Shown here one piece after another: positions 33,364 through 41,982 of a stretch of DNA of 64,000 nucleotides. Each line of letters opens with the position of its first letter. Positions within the stretch are counted from its first letter, which is position 1. Made by a program: the position numbers and the translations under genes. Source of the stretch: DATARR01 sp036376245 (lineage in GTDB: Bacteria; Acidobacteriota; Thermoanaerobaculia; Multivoradales; UBA5704); the NCBI GenBank assembly GCA_036376245.1, contig DASVAS010000035.1, positions 124,001 through 188,000 on the forward strand, given 5' to 3'. The notes beneath the pieces were generated by a model that made no database searches, was not told where the DNA came from, and saw only the letters and a list, made by a program, of their open reading frames with translations.

Positions 33364-35031
33364 TCAGCGGATCGACCGCCGGGCCAAAACGATCGTCCGG
33401 TCGTCCGCGAACGGCACGCCGGCCGTGAAGGCCTCCAGGTCGCTCTCCAGGGCCTCGGCCAGGGCGGCGAGGTCCGCCTCGCCGCGATGCCGCCGGCAGG
33501 CCTCCTTCAGACGGTCCTCCCCGTACTCCTCGTCGCCGGGGCCGCAGGCCTCCACCAGACCGTCGGTGTAGAGGACGAGGAGGTCCCCCGGGCCGAGCTC
33601 GGCCACGGCGGCCTGATAGGGAGCTTGCGGCAGCAGCCCCAGGGGGACGCCCGTGGCGGCCAGCTCCTCGACCGCGCCGTCCGCCCGCACGAGCAGCGGC
33701 GGGTTGTGCCCGGCGTTGGTGTAGGAGAGCCGCCCCGTCGCCGGCTCCAGCACGCCCAGGAAGGCGGTGGCGTACTTCTCCGGCGGGGTGCGGAGGTAGA
33801 GCAGGCGCGAGAGGCGGGCGCAGATCTCGTCCGGCGGCAGGCCGTCCATCACCGGCCCGGTGGAGAGGGCCTGGAGCGAGACGGTCAGTAAGGACGCGGC
33901 CATGCCCTTGCCGGCCACGTCGGCCACCATGAGCACGCATTCGCGGCCGCCGTCGCGCGCGACGACCTCGTAGTAGTCCCCCGAGACCCCCCGCGAGGGG
34001 ACGTTGCCGCCGTAGAGCTCCCATCCCGGCACCTCCGGGAGCTGGTTGGGCAGCAGGGCCACCTGGATGCGCCGCGCCAGCGCCAGCTCCTCCTCCAGCC
34101 GCCGCCGCTCCGCCGCCTCGTTGGCCAGTGCCAGGTTGCGCAGGTGCAGGGCGGCCACCGAGGCCAGGGAGACCAGCAGCTCCAGGTCCTCCTCGGAGAA
34201 CTGGCGGGCGCCGGCGCGGGATTCGAGGACGATCAGCCCCAGCGGCTCCTCGCGGTCCAGCAGGGGAGCGGCGATCAGGCTGCGGATGCCCGAGATCAGC
34301 ATGCTCTGCGCGGCGGCGAAGCGCTCGTCCGCCTGGACGTCGAAGACTACGGCGGCCATCCCTTTCTCGCCGACCTCGCGGATCAGGCTGCGCGAGAACG
34401 ACGGCGCCTCCGGAGCCCCCAGGAGGGAGCGGATCGCCGCCACCCGGTACTCGCCGGCCTCCTTGAGCAGGATGGCGCCGCGGTCCGGCTTCAGGTGGTC
34501 GAAGACGCGGTCGAGCATCATCTCCAGCAGCTCTTCCATCGTCAGCGGCCGGCCGAGCGCCTGGTGGACCTGGTTGAGCAGGCGCAGCCGGTCGGCGTAG
34601 CGGCGCAGGCCGGCCTCGCCCGCCGCCGTGGGGGCGGTCTGGCGTTCCAACAGCTCGGAGGCGCTGCGGAAGATCGTCCCGTCCTCCAGGAAGTCTTCCT
34701 CGCGGATGTCCCTGCCGGTGAGCCGCACCGAGTCCTCGAACACGGTGATGCGGCTGTTGGAGACCTTGACGACGTCCCCCGGCGCCAGCCGTACCGCCCC
34801 CCGGATGACCTGGCCGTTCACCTCCGTGCCGTTGCGCGAGCCCAGGTCCTCCACGCACAGGCCGGCTTCCGTCCGGTAGATCCGCGAGTGGCGGCGGGAG
34901 AGGAACGGGTCGGAGATCGTCAGGTCGGCGTCCATGGCCCGGCCGACGACCAGGGAGTCGCTGCGCACGACGTGGTCGAAGGGCAGGCCTTCGGCGGGTG
35001 TGACGTGGAGGCGGAAGATGGGAGCGCTCAC
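33364..35031 (-). CDS. FHA-GAF-SpoIIE-type PP2C serine phosphatase
   Basis: A 555-residue cytoplasmic signalling protein. The FHA domain (about 5-100) has VVGRAMDADLTISDPFLSRRHSRIYR and DLGSRNGTEVNG, which read phosphothreonine. A GAF domain covers about 140-300 and a SpoIIE/RsbU-type PP2C phosphatase about 340-555, with metal-binding GDYYEVVARDGG, DVAGKGMAASL, TNAGHNPPLL and YTDGLVEA. The GTG at 35031 is favoured because AAGGAA lies upstream; a TTG ten codons earlier is less likely. RsbU-type enzymes usually act on anti-sigma antagonists; no such partner is visible here, so the target is open. Confidence 0.92.
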   Translation of the reverse strand: MSAPIFRLHVTPAEGLPFDHVVRSDSLVVGRAMDADLTISDPFLSRRHSRIYRTEAGLCVEDLGSRNGTEVNGQVIRGAVRLAPGDVVKVSNSRITVFEDSVRLTGRDIREEDFLEDGTIFRSASELLERQTAPTAAGEAGLRRYADRLRLLNQVHQALGRPLTMEELLEMMLDRVFDHLKPDRGAILLKEAGEYRVAAIRSLLGAPEAPSFSRSLIREVGEKGMAAVVFDVQADERFAAAQSMLISGIRSLIAAPLLDREEPLGLIVLESRAGARQFSEEDLELLVSLASVAALHLRNLALANEAAERRRLEEELALARRIQVALLPNQLPEVPGWELYGGNVPSRGVSGDYYEVVARDGGRECVLMVADVAGKGMAASLLTVSLQALSTGPVMDGLPPDEICARLSRLLYLRTPPEKYATAFLGVLEPATGRLSYTNAGHNPPLLVRADGAVEELAATGVPLGLLPQAPYQAAVAELGPGDLLVLYTDGLVEACGPGDEEYGEDRLKEACRRHRGEADLAALAEALESDLEAFTAGVPFADDRTIVLARRSIR

Positions 35032-35141
35032 GGCGGATTCCTTCCGGCGTGAGCGTATCAAAGGCCGGGCGGCGATCTGCTATTCTTGGGTGCCCGTTTG
35101 ACTTCTGACCTACACCAGGAAATTCAAACCGAGGAAAGCTG

Positions 35142-36821
35142 TTGGACGATCGTTCGCGGCTGGAGCTGTTGGCGGAAGCGGGACGGGTTCTCTCCGAGTC
35201 CCTGGACCTCGGTACCACTCTCGCTTCCCTGGTCCGCCTCACCACCCCCCGGTTCGCCGACTACTGCCTCCTCTTCGAGCTGGGGGAGACGAAGGCCATC
35301 TCCCTGGTGGCCGCGGCCCACGTGAACCCCGCCAAGGAGCCGGTCCTCCGTTTCATCGGCGAGCGCTACCGGTTCGTCCCGACCCACCCGCGCAGCCCCA
35401 TGGCGCGGGCCCTCCACCAGGGGGAGCCGGTGCTCCTGGAACAGGTGGCGCGCGCGGACGGCGAGGCGGTCACCTCCGATCCGGACCTCCTCGCGGCCTT
35501 CGACCACCTCGACCCCCGGTCCCTGCTGGTCCTGCCGCTCGCGGCGCGCGGCCAGAGCCTGGGCGTCCTGCTGCTGGCGATGGCCGTCGAGTCCGGCCGG
35601 GCGTACAACCAGGAGGACCTGGTGGTGGGCGGGGAGCTGGCCTACCGGGCCGCCCTCGCCATCGACAACGCCCGCCTCTACACGCAGGCGGAGACCGCCA
35701 ACCGGGCCAAGGACCATTTCCTGGCGGTGCTCAGCCACGAGCTGCGGACGCCCATCACGCCCGTCCTGATGAGCGCGCTCCGGCTCGGCCAGGACCCCGA
35801 GCTGCCCGAGCGGCTGCGCCCCGAGACCGAGCGGATCCGGCGCAACGCCGAGCTGCAGGCCAAGCTCATCGACGACCTCCTGGACCTGACCCGCGTCACC
35901 CAGGGCCGGGTGCAGCTCCACTTCGAAGCCGTGGACGTCCACGCCCTGATCCATCAGGCGCTCGACGTCTTCTGCGCCAGCAACATCCAGCGCAAGCGGC
36001 TGCATTGCGATTTCGAGAACGAGGCGGCCGGGCACCACGTCTGGGCGGATCCCGTGCGCATCCAGCAGGTGGTCTGGAACCTGCTCCAGAACGCGGTGAA
36101 GTTCACCCCCGAGGAGGGCCGGGTCGAGGTGCGGACGCACAACCCCGAGCCGGGGCGCATCCGGATCGAGGTGTCCGACACCGGCATCGGCATCGATCCG
36201 GAGGTCCTGCCCCGGCTGTTCGACGCCTGGGAGCAGGGAGGCCGCACCGTGAGCCGCCGCTTCGGCGGTCTCGGGCTGGGGCTGGCCCTGGCCAAGACGC
36301 TGGTGAGCCTGCACGGGGGGACGCTGACCGCCTTCAGCGAAGGGCTGGACAAGGGCGCCGTCTTCACCCTCGAGCTCGCCACCACCGTGGCGCCCGACCG
36401 GGCGGAGGAGAGGCCGGCGGCCGGCCGGGCCGGCTCCCTGCCCAGGCCCCTGCGCATCCTGCTGGTCGAGGACCACGAGGACACCTTGAACGTCATGGCC
36501 GAGGTCCTGGAGCTCGCGCGTCACGAGGTGGCCCGGGCGTCCGACATGGAGTCGGCCCTGCGGATGGCCGCCGGCGGGCCGTTCGATCTACTGGTCAGCG
36601 ACCTCGGCCTGCCCGACGGCAACGGCCTGGACCTGATGCGTCAGGTCCGCGACCGCTATGGTTTGAAGGGGATCGCCGTCAGCGGCTACGGCACCGCCGA
36701 AGACGTGGAATCCAGCCGGGAGGCGGGCTTCCTGGACCACCTGGTGAAGCCCGTCCATCCCGCCCGGTTGAAAGAAGCGATCGCCCGCGCCCGTTTCACC
36801 CTCGAGAGCCGGACCGCCTAG
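35142..36821 (+). CDS. Hybrid sensor histidine kinase (GAF-HisKA-HATPase-REC)
   Basis: A 559-residue soluble hybrid kinase starting at a TTG preceded by GAGGAAAG. A GAF domain (about 15-180) is followed by HisKA with His199 in LSHELRTPITPV, a HATPase domain (NLLQNAVKFT; DTGIGIDPEV; GLGLGLALA) and a receiver with Asp487 in LLVSDLGLPDGNG. The HisKA and REC domains are close to those of the CHASE kinase at 31143, suggesting a shared origin or partner. It is divergent from the FHA-GAF-PP2C gene across a 110-bp gap. Confidence 0.92.
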   Translation: MDDRSRLELLAEAGRVLSESLDLGTTLASLVRLTTPRFADYCLLFELGETKAISLVAAAHVNPAKEPVLRFIGERYRFVPTHPRSPMARALHQGEPVLLEQVARADGEAVTSDPDLLAAFDHLDPRSLLVLPLAARGQSLGVLLLAMAVESGRAYNQEDLVVGGELAYRAALAIDNARLYTQAETANRAKDHFLAVLSHELRTPITPVLMSALRLGQDPELPERLRPETERIRRNAELQAKLIDDLLDLTRVTQGRVQLHFEAVDVHALIHQALDVFCASNIQRKRLHCDFENEAAGHHVWADPVRIQQVVWNLLQNAVKFTPEEGRVEVRTHNPEPGRIRIEVSDTGIGIDPEVLPRLFDAWEQGGRTVSRRFGGLGLGLALAKTLVSLHGGTLTAFSEGLDKGAVFTLELATTVAPDRAEERPAAGRAGSLPRPLRILLVEDHEDTLNVMAEVLELARHEVARASDMESALRMAAGGPFDLLVSDLGLPDGNGLDLMRQVRDRYGLKGIAVSGYGTAEDVESSREAGFLDHLVKPVHPARLKEAIARARFTLESRTA

Positions 36822-37006
36822 GCCAGCTCCAGATTCCATTCCCGCCGGGCCTGCTCGAAGCTCTGGCCGTCCCGCGTCTTCTTGCGGCACGTCCGGCACT
36901 CCAGCCACCCCAGAGCAGCGATACCGCCGACCTGCACTCCCGCGGCCGGTTGCTTTCCACAAGTCGAACAAGGCCGGATGGGCTCCAGCGGCTTGGAGGG
37001 TGTCAC
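36818..37006 (-). CDS. Small CxxC...CxxC zinc-ribbon protein (Lar-like pattern)
   Basis: A 62-residue protein from a GTG with a good GGGAGGT ribosome binding site six bases upstream. It has CSTCGK, then GWLECRTCRK, then FEQARREWN. The spacing CxxCG...V/LxCxxC...A...WN is the pattern of Lar/restriction-alleviation-like phage zinc ribbons. The gene is convergent with the kinase and overlaps its stop by four bases. It may be a phage-derived remnant or a host zinc-binding protein. No flanking phage genes are seen. Confidence 0.6.
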   Translation of the reverse strand: MTPSKPLEPIRPCSTCGKQPAAGVQVGGIAALGWLECRTCRKKTRDGQSFEQARREWNLELA

Positions 37007-37209
37007 CCGCGTACCTCCCGTTGTTTCTTCTGCCCGTAAGACGAGCGTAACTCCTCCGTTCAGGTCTTAGTCCGTACCGCCAGCTCCAGACTGCCTGATG
37101 ACCTGTGCATGTTTCTACAGGACTCCGCAAGGCCGGTCTGTCCGCTAGATGACGGACCCGGGCATGGGCTTTGCTTTGGGGCCGTTTTCCAGAGGAGGAA
37201 GACGGAGAT

Positions 37210-37920
37210 ATGTCACTACAGACATCGCCGGGCCCGACAGGGAATCACCTCCTCGACCGCTTGCCCAGAGGGGAGGTCGACAGGCTGCTGAGCTCCCTGG
37301 AGACCGTCTCCATGCCCCTGGGAAGCGAGATCGTGCACCAGGATCGTCTGTTGTCTCACGTCCTGTTCCCGACCAGCGGCATGGTCTCCCTCGTCGTCCT
37401 CATGGAAGACGGGAGGACCGCCGAGGCGTCGACCATCGGCCGCGAAGGTATGGTGGGAATCAACGCGATCCTCGCTCCCGACTCCAACCCCGCCACGGCG
37501 ACCTCCCAGGTCGCCGGCAAAGCGCTGAGGATTCCGGTCAGCGGCTTCCTCGAAGAGATGGCGCGGAGTGGAGCCTTGAACCGTCTGGTCCGCCGCTACG
37601 CGGCGTACACCCTGCGCTACGCGAACCAGACGGTGGCATGCAACCTCCTGCATTCGGTCGAGGAACGGATGTGCCGATGGTTGCTGATGACCCACGACCG
37701 CGCGGGGACCGACGAGTTCCCGCTGACCCACGAGCTGATTTCCGAGATGCTGGGCGTCCGGCGCCAGACGGTGACCGTGATCGCCGGCGAGCTGCAGGCC
37801 AGGGGCCTCATCCAGTATCGCCGGGGTGTTATCCGGATCCTCGACCGCGAGGGTCTGGAAGCGGGGAGCTGCGAGTGCTACTCGGCCTTGCGGGACGCCT
37901 ACAACCGGATCGTTCAGTAA
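37210..37920 (+). CDS. Crp/Fnr-family transcriptional regulator
   Basis: A 236-residue regulator. The cyclic-nucleotide-binding beta-roll (about 20-140; HVLFPTSGMVSLVV, EASTIGREGMVGI) precedes a dimer helix and a C-terminal helix-turn-helix (LTHELISEMLGVRRQTVTVIAGEL; the recognition helix is RRQTVTVI). The canonical Arg-Ser of the cAMP pocket is absent, so the ligand is probably not cAMP. Four C-terminal cysteine-like residues are not seen either, only SCECY, so it is unlikely to be an Fnr iron-sulfur sensor. Start ATG at 37210 after CGGAGAT. Targets are unknown. Confidence 0.9.
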   Translation: MSLQTSPGPTGNHLLDRLPRGEVDRLLSSLETVSMPLGSEIVHQDRLLSHVLFPTSGMVSLVVLMEDGRTAEASTIGREGMVGINAILAPDSNPATATSQVAGKALRIPVSGFLEEMARSGALNRLVRRYAAYTLRYANQTVACNLLHSVEERMCRWLLMTHDRAGTDEFPLTHELISEMLGVRRQTVTVIAGELQARGLIQYRRGVIRILDREGLEAGSCECYSALRDAYNRIVQ

Positions 37921-37951
37921 AAGAGGGACGCCAGCGGTAGAATCGGCGGCC

Positions 37952-38704
37952 ATGAGCCGCCGCAGCCGCTGGCAGACCGTCCGCAAGGTCTGGGCCGTCA
38001 CGGGCCTCACCGTGTTCGTGCTCTTCACGCTCTGGGGCGTGATCGCCTACCAGTCCTGGGGCGTCGGCGCCGAGCTCCTGGCCTCGGACGCCCGGCTGCG
38101 GGTCGCCGAGACGGAGACCTCCATCCAGTTCATCCCCCAGGGGGGAGCGGCCACGGGGCTCGTCTTCTTCTCCGGCGCCCTCGTGGACCCCGAGGCCTAC
38201 GTCCCCCTGGCGCGGCGGATCGCGGAGCGGGGCCACTTCGTGGCGATCGTCAAGATCCCCTACCGGGGCGGCTTCAACCTGGCGGACACCGGCGAGGTGA
38301 TGGGACGAGGCCAGGCGGTCATGGCGGAGCATCCGGAGGTCGCGCGCTGGGTGGCCGGCGGCCATTCCAAGGGGGGCTTCTACGCCGCCCACTTCGCGCA
38401 CCGCCATCCGGAGAGCATCAAGACCCTGGTCCTCCTGGGCACGGCCCATCCCCGGGATCTGGACCTCTCGAAGTCCGGGCTCGCCGTCACCAAGGTCGTC
38501 GCCTCCCGGGACGGCCTGGCCACTCCCGCCCGGGTGGAGGGCTCGGCGGCGAACCTGCCTCCGGACACCACCTGGGTGCGGATCGAAGGCGGCAACCACT
38601 CCCAGTTCGGCTACTACGGCTTCCAGCCCGGAGACCGCCCGGCGAAGATCACCCGGGAGGAGCAGCAGAGGCGGGTGCTGGACGCGGTCCTGGCGGCTTT
38701 GTAA
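37952..38704 (+). CDS. Membrane-anchored alpha/beta hydrolase (Abhydrolase_5 type)
   Basis: A 250-residue protein with an N-terminal signal-anchor (VWAVTGLTVFVLFTLWGVIAY). The hydrolase core has GLVFFSGALVDPEAYVPLARRIAERG, the nucleophile elbow with Ser in VAGGHSKGGFYAA, and a C-terminal His in EGGNHSQFGYYG. The Asp is probably in the AHPRDLDL or VVASRDG segment. Abhydrolase_5 proteins hydrolyse esters or thioesters; the substrate is not evident. The sequence after this gene is a long inverted repeat. Confidence 0.85.
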   Translation: MSRRSRWQTVRKVWAVTGLTVFVLFTLWGVIAYQSWGVGAELLASDARLRVAETETSIQFIPQGGAATGLVFFSGALVDPEAYVPLARRIAERGHFVAIVKIPYRGGFNLADTGEVMGRGQAVMAEHPEVARWVAGGHSKGGFYAAHFAHRHPESIKTLVLLGTAHPRDLDLSKSGLAVTKVVASRDGLATPARVEGSAANLPPDTTWVRIEGGNHSQFGYYGFQPGDRPAKITREEQQRRVLDAVLAAL

Positions 38705-38749
38705 AAAATCCAGTGGCGGGGGATCCCGCAGCCGCGGGCGAAACGCAGA

Positions 38750-39010
38750 GTTCCCGCGGAGGGCGTAGAGACGACCCTGCCCGTTTCAGAACGCCGTCCG
38801 CAGGCCCCCCACGTCGGGTCGTCTCCGGGGCGGGAAAACCGTTCCGATCGGCCATCTCATCTGGCGGGGGTAAAACCTCAAAAATCGTCCCCTCGTCGTA
38901 GGTGATCGTCAATCCGCGACGGCGTCTCCGTCCCGGAGACGACCCGACGTGGGAGGCCTCCCCAGGGCGTTCTGAAACGGGCTGGGTCGTCTCTACGCCC
39001 TTTCCGGAAC
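38750..39010. repeat. Long-armed inverted-repeat element (MITE-like), filling the gap 38705-39123
   Basis: Arms of 69 bases at 38761-38829 and 38932-39000 are reverse complements except for a cluster of mismatches at about positions 36-47 of each arm, and homology continues outward for some 10-20 more bases. The centre (102 bases) shows no recognised gene. The 419-bp gap around it holds no other feature I can support apart from the ribosome-binding region of the TenA-like gene. The size and arms suggest a non-autonomous mobile element or a long RNA hairpin. Confidence 0.75.
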
Positions 39011-39123
39011 GTTTCCTCGTCTCCGAGGGGATCTCCAGTCCTCAATAGTTCCCTAATATATGGCGGGAATCCTCCCGCTTCCGCGTATCCCCTGACGAAC
39101 CCACTTTCCGAAGGAGACACCCC

Positions 39124-39861
39124 ATGCGAATTCTCTCGTCCGCCATCCTGCTCTTCGCCCTCGTCCTCGTCCTCGCCGGACCCGCTCACGCGGCCGGCTC
39201 CGGCAACAACCAGGCCGCCAGGCTCGTGCAGGACATCCGCGCCGACCTTGCTCCGGTCGAGAACCAGATCCGGAACCATCCCTATCTCACGGCCCTGGAG
39301 AACGGGCAGATCCCGCTGTCCAACCTCAAGGCGTTCGCGGGCGAGCAGTACCACATCATCAAGAGCGATCTGCGCAGCGCCGCGCAACTCGTGGCCCGCT
39401 ATGGCGGCACCCCGAGCGGCGACTTCTTCCAGGGCATCCTCGAAGGGGAGATCCTGGCGCGCGGCTACCTGCTCCAGTTTGCCGCCGCCCTGGGCATGAC
39501 CGAGGCGGATCTCCAGGCCTACGAGCCCAGGCCGCTGGCCCAGACCTATCCGTCCTACGTCACCTGGCTCTCCGTCCACGCCACCGACGCCCAGGTCGCC
39601 ACGGCCTACGTGGTCAACTTCGCGGTCTTCGGCGAGAACGTGGGCCGGATGGGGGTAGCGCTGCGCAACCGCTACGGCTTCTCGGCCGCCGCCACCGCGT
39701 ACTTCGACTTCTTCGCCGTCCTCCCGCCCGACTTCGAGCCCACTGCGCTGGGGATCATCGGCGCGGGACTGGGTTGCACGGACGAACGGGAGATCCGGCG
39801 CTCCTCCCGGCTGCTCCAGGCGTACGAGCTGGACTTCTGGAACGCCGTGGCGGCGAACTGA
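39124..39861 (+). CDS. Secreted TenA/PqqC-like (heme-oxygenase-fold) protein
   Basis: A 245-residue protein with a signal peptide (AILLFALVLVLAGPAHAA) in front of an all-helical TenA/PqqC-type domain: PYLTALENGQIPLSNLKAFAGEQYHIIKSDLRSAAQLVARYG, then GEILARGYLLQFAAALGM, VVNFAVFGENVGRMG and YELDFWNAV. Thiaminases, PqqC and the iron-containing redox enzymes of this fold are normally cytoplasmic, so export is unusual. The ribosome binding site CGAAGGAGAC is good. No thiamine or PQQ gene is next to it. Confidence 0.82.
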   Translation: MRILSSAILLFALVLVLAGPAHAAGSGNNQAARLVQDIRADLAPVENQIRNHPYLTALENGQIPLSNLKAFAGEQYHIIKSDLRSAAQLVARYGGTPSGDFFQGILEGEILARGYLLQFAAALGMTEADLQAYEPRPLAQTYPSYVTWLSVHATDAQVATAYVVNFAVFGENVGRMGVALRNRYGFSAAATAYFDFFAVLPPDFEPTALGIIGAGLGCTDEREIRRSSRLLQAYELDFWNAVAAN

Positions 39862-39882
39862 AGCGTCCGGGCGTGAGGGGAG

Positions 39883-40176
39883 GACGCTCGTATGCACTTC
39901 CGAGTCGTCCGTACAGAGCTCCGGACCGTCCGTCCTCGCTCCCGGAGGGCTCGTACCGACTCCCGGATCGCTCTACCCAGTGGGTGGAGGCCTCCACCCA
40001 CTGGAACGGACGATCCGGCGAGTGGGTAGAGCCTTCTCCACACTGGGTGGGACGTTCCGGCGAGTGGGTGGAGAGGTCCGGACATTCGGTGGAGCGTTCC
40101 GGCGAGTGGGTGGAGAGGTCTACCCGGTGGGTGGGAGCCTCTACCCGCTGGAACGGATGCTCTACCCGCGGGCCGT
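39883..40176. repeat. Tandem array of fourteen 21-bp degenerate repeats
   Basis: Read in steps of 21 bases from 39883, every unit aligns to a pattern close to AGCGTCCGGCGAGTGGGTGG, with tail GTGGGTGG in most units after 39967 and CTCCCGG-like tails before. The strongest units are 40009, 40051, 40093 and 40114. This fills the intergenic gap before recN (39862-40243). Twenty-one bases equal two DNA turns or seven codons. One plus-strand frame stays open across much of it (RSGEWVE heptads), but has no plausible ribosome binding site. Confidence 0.85.
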
Positions 40177-40243
40177 TCCGCTTTTGATACACTCCCCTTC
40201 GTCCCGAGAACCGTCTTCCCGTGACCAACTCCTGAACGCCGTC

Positions 40244-41971
40244 GTGCTCCGAGAGATCCACGTCCGCAACATGGCCGTGCTGGCCGAAGCCTCGGTGGAA
40301 CTGGGGCAGGGGTTCAACGTGCTGTCCGGTGAGACGGGCGCCGGGAAGTCCATCATCGTGGATTCGCTGGCGCTGCTCGCGGGGGCGCGGGCCAGCGCCG
40401 AGATGGTCCGCACCGGCGCCGAGGCGCTGACCGTCTCCGGCGTGTTCGAGCCCGAGGGGGACGGCTGGCGCGGCGTGCTGGAGGAGGCGGGCCTGGAGGC
40501 CGAGGGGGACGAGGTGCTCGTCCGCCGCGAGATCGGACGCTCGGGACGCAACCGCGTCTTCGTCAACGATCAGCCCACCACCCTGCGCCTGCTCACCGAT
40601 CTCGCCCCCTATCTGCTCCGCATCCACGGCCAGCGCGACGAGCTGGGCCTCATCGAGCCGGACCTCCAGCGCGCCCTGCTCGACCGCAGCGGCGGCCCCG
40701 AGGCCGGTCCGCTCCTCGCCCGCGTGGCCGAGGCCTTCGAGCGCCACGCCCGCCTCGCCGAGCGCCTGGAGAGCCTCACCGGCGACGACCGCATGCGCCG
40801 CGAGCGCCTCGACCTGCTCCGCTTCCAGGCCGGGGAGATCGATGCCGCCAAGCTCCGCGCCGGCGAGGAGACCGAGCTGAAATCGGAGCGCGACGTCCTG
40901 CGCAACGCCGAAGCCATCACCACCGCCCTGGGCACCGCGTCGGCGCTCCTCTTCGAGGAGGAGGGCGCGGCCCTCGACCGCGTCGCCAAGGCCCGCACCT
41001 CTCTGGAAGAGGTCGAGGCCTGGGAGCCGCAGGCCGCCGGTTGGAGCGCCGAGCTGGAGGAGGTGCGCATCCGCCTCTCCGAGCTCTCCCGCGCCCTCCA
41101 GCACCGGCTGGACGGCCTGGAGGCCGATCCCGCCCGCCTCAACTTCGTGGAGGAGCGGCTGGCCGTGATCGAGCGCCTCTGCCGCAAGCACGGCGGGGAT
41201 TCCGCCGCCGTCCTCGCCCGCCGCGCCGAGATCGAGGCCGAGCTGGCCGAGCTGGAAGGGGACGCCGAGAACCGCGACGAGCTGGAGATGAAGGTCGAGG
41301 CCGCGCTCAAGGACTACCGTGACGCCGCCCTCGCCCTCTCCAAGGCCCGCGAGGCCTGGGGACAGGCCCTGACCCAGCGGATCGAAGGCGAGCTGAAGGA
41401 TCTCGGCCTCGCCCGCGCCCGCCTCTCCGTGGCCCTGGAGCGCCGCCGCCGCTCCGGCAGTCCTTTGATCCTCGACGGCGAGGGGACCGACTTCGGCCGC
41501 GACGGCGTCGATCAGGTCGTCTTCCTCTTCGCGCCCAACCCCGGCGAGCCGCCCCGGCCCATGGCGAAGATCGCCTCGGGCGGCGAGCTCTCCCGCATCC
41601 ATCTGGCCCTCCAGCTCGCCACCCGCGGCGAAGCGGAGAAGGCCAACCCGACCCTGGTCTTCGACGAGGTCGACACTGGCATCGGCGGCGCCGAAGCCGC
41701 CGCCCTCGGCGCCAAGCTCCAGCGCCTCGCCAAGGGCGGCCAGATCCTCGCCGTGACCCACCTCCCCCAGGTCGCGAGCCACGGGGATCTCCACTTCAGG
41801 GTCAGCAAGAAAGTGGACGCCGGGCGCACCAGCGTCAAGGTGGAGGAGCTGACGGCGAAGTCTCGCGTCGAGGAGGTGGCCCGCATGCTGGCGGGGAAGA
41901 AGGTGACGGATCTGTCGCTCTCGCACGCGGAGGAGCTGATTTCGGGGGCGGCTCGGAAGCGGCGTTCATGA
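40244..41971 (+). CDS. recN: DNA repair protein RecN
   Basis: A 575-residue SMC-like ATPase for double-strand-break repair. The N-terminal half begins LREIHVRNMAVLAEASVELGQGFNVL and has Walker A GETGAGKS (residues 29-36). A coiled-coil arm with ERLDLLRFQAGEID and later Glu/Ala/Leu-rich stretches follows. The C-terminal half has the ABC signature MAKIASGGELSRIHLALQ, Walker B TLVFDEVDTGIGG and the His loop AVTHLPQVA. The length is close to the normal ~555. I chose the GTG at 40244; the 21-bp repeat array lies directly upstream. No LexA box was recognised. Confidence 0.94.
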   Translation: MLREIHVRNMAVLAEASVELGQGFNVLSGETGAGKSIIVDSLALLAGARASAEMVRTGAEALTVSGVFEPEGDGWRGVLEEAGLEAEGDEVLVRREIGRSGRNRVFVNDQPTTLRLLTDLAPYLLRIHGQRDELGLIEPDLQRALLDRSGGPEAGPLLARVAEAFERHARLAERLESLTGDDRMRRERLDLLRFQAGEIDAAKLRAGEETELKSERDVLRNAEAITTALGTASALLFEEEGAALDRVAKARTSLEEVEAWEPQAAGWSAELEEVRIRLSELSRALQHRLDGLEADPARLNFVEERLAVIERLCRKHGGDSAAVLARRAEIEAELAELEGDAENRDELEMKVEAALKDYRDAALALSKAREAWGQALTQRIEGELKDLGLARARLSVALERRRRSGSPLILDGEGTDFGRDGVDQVVFLFAPNPGEPPRPMAKIASGGELSRIHLALQLATRGEAEKANPTLVFDEVDTGIGGAEAAALGAKLQRLAKGGQILAVTHLPQVASHGDLHFRVSKKVDAGRTSVKVEELTAKSRVEEVARMLAGKKVTDLSLSHAEELISGAARKRRS

Positions 41972-41982
41972 GATGTTGCCCT

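Noticed and set aside
38649..38912. Small minus-strand gene starting TITYDEGTIFEVL
   Set aside because: It lies in the long inverted repeat, has no ribosome binding site that stands out, and runs into the 3' end of the hydrolase gene. A relic is possible but cannot be supported.
39883..40176. CRISPR array
   Set aside because: The units are contiguous 21-mers with no spacers, and no cas genes are in the window.
39774..40187. Protein of RSGEWVE heptads across the 21-bp array
   Set aside because: There is no clear start site, it overlaps the TenA-like gene, and the frame is a by-product of a 21-base period, which always gives heptads.
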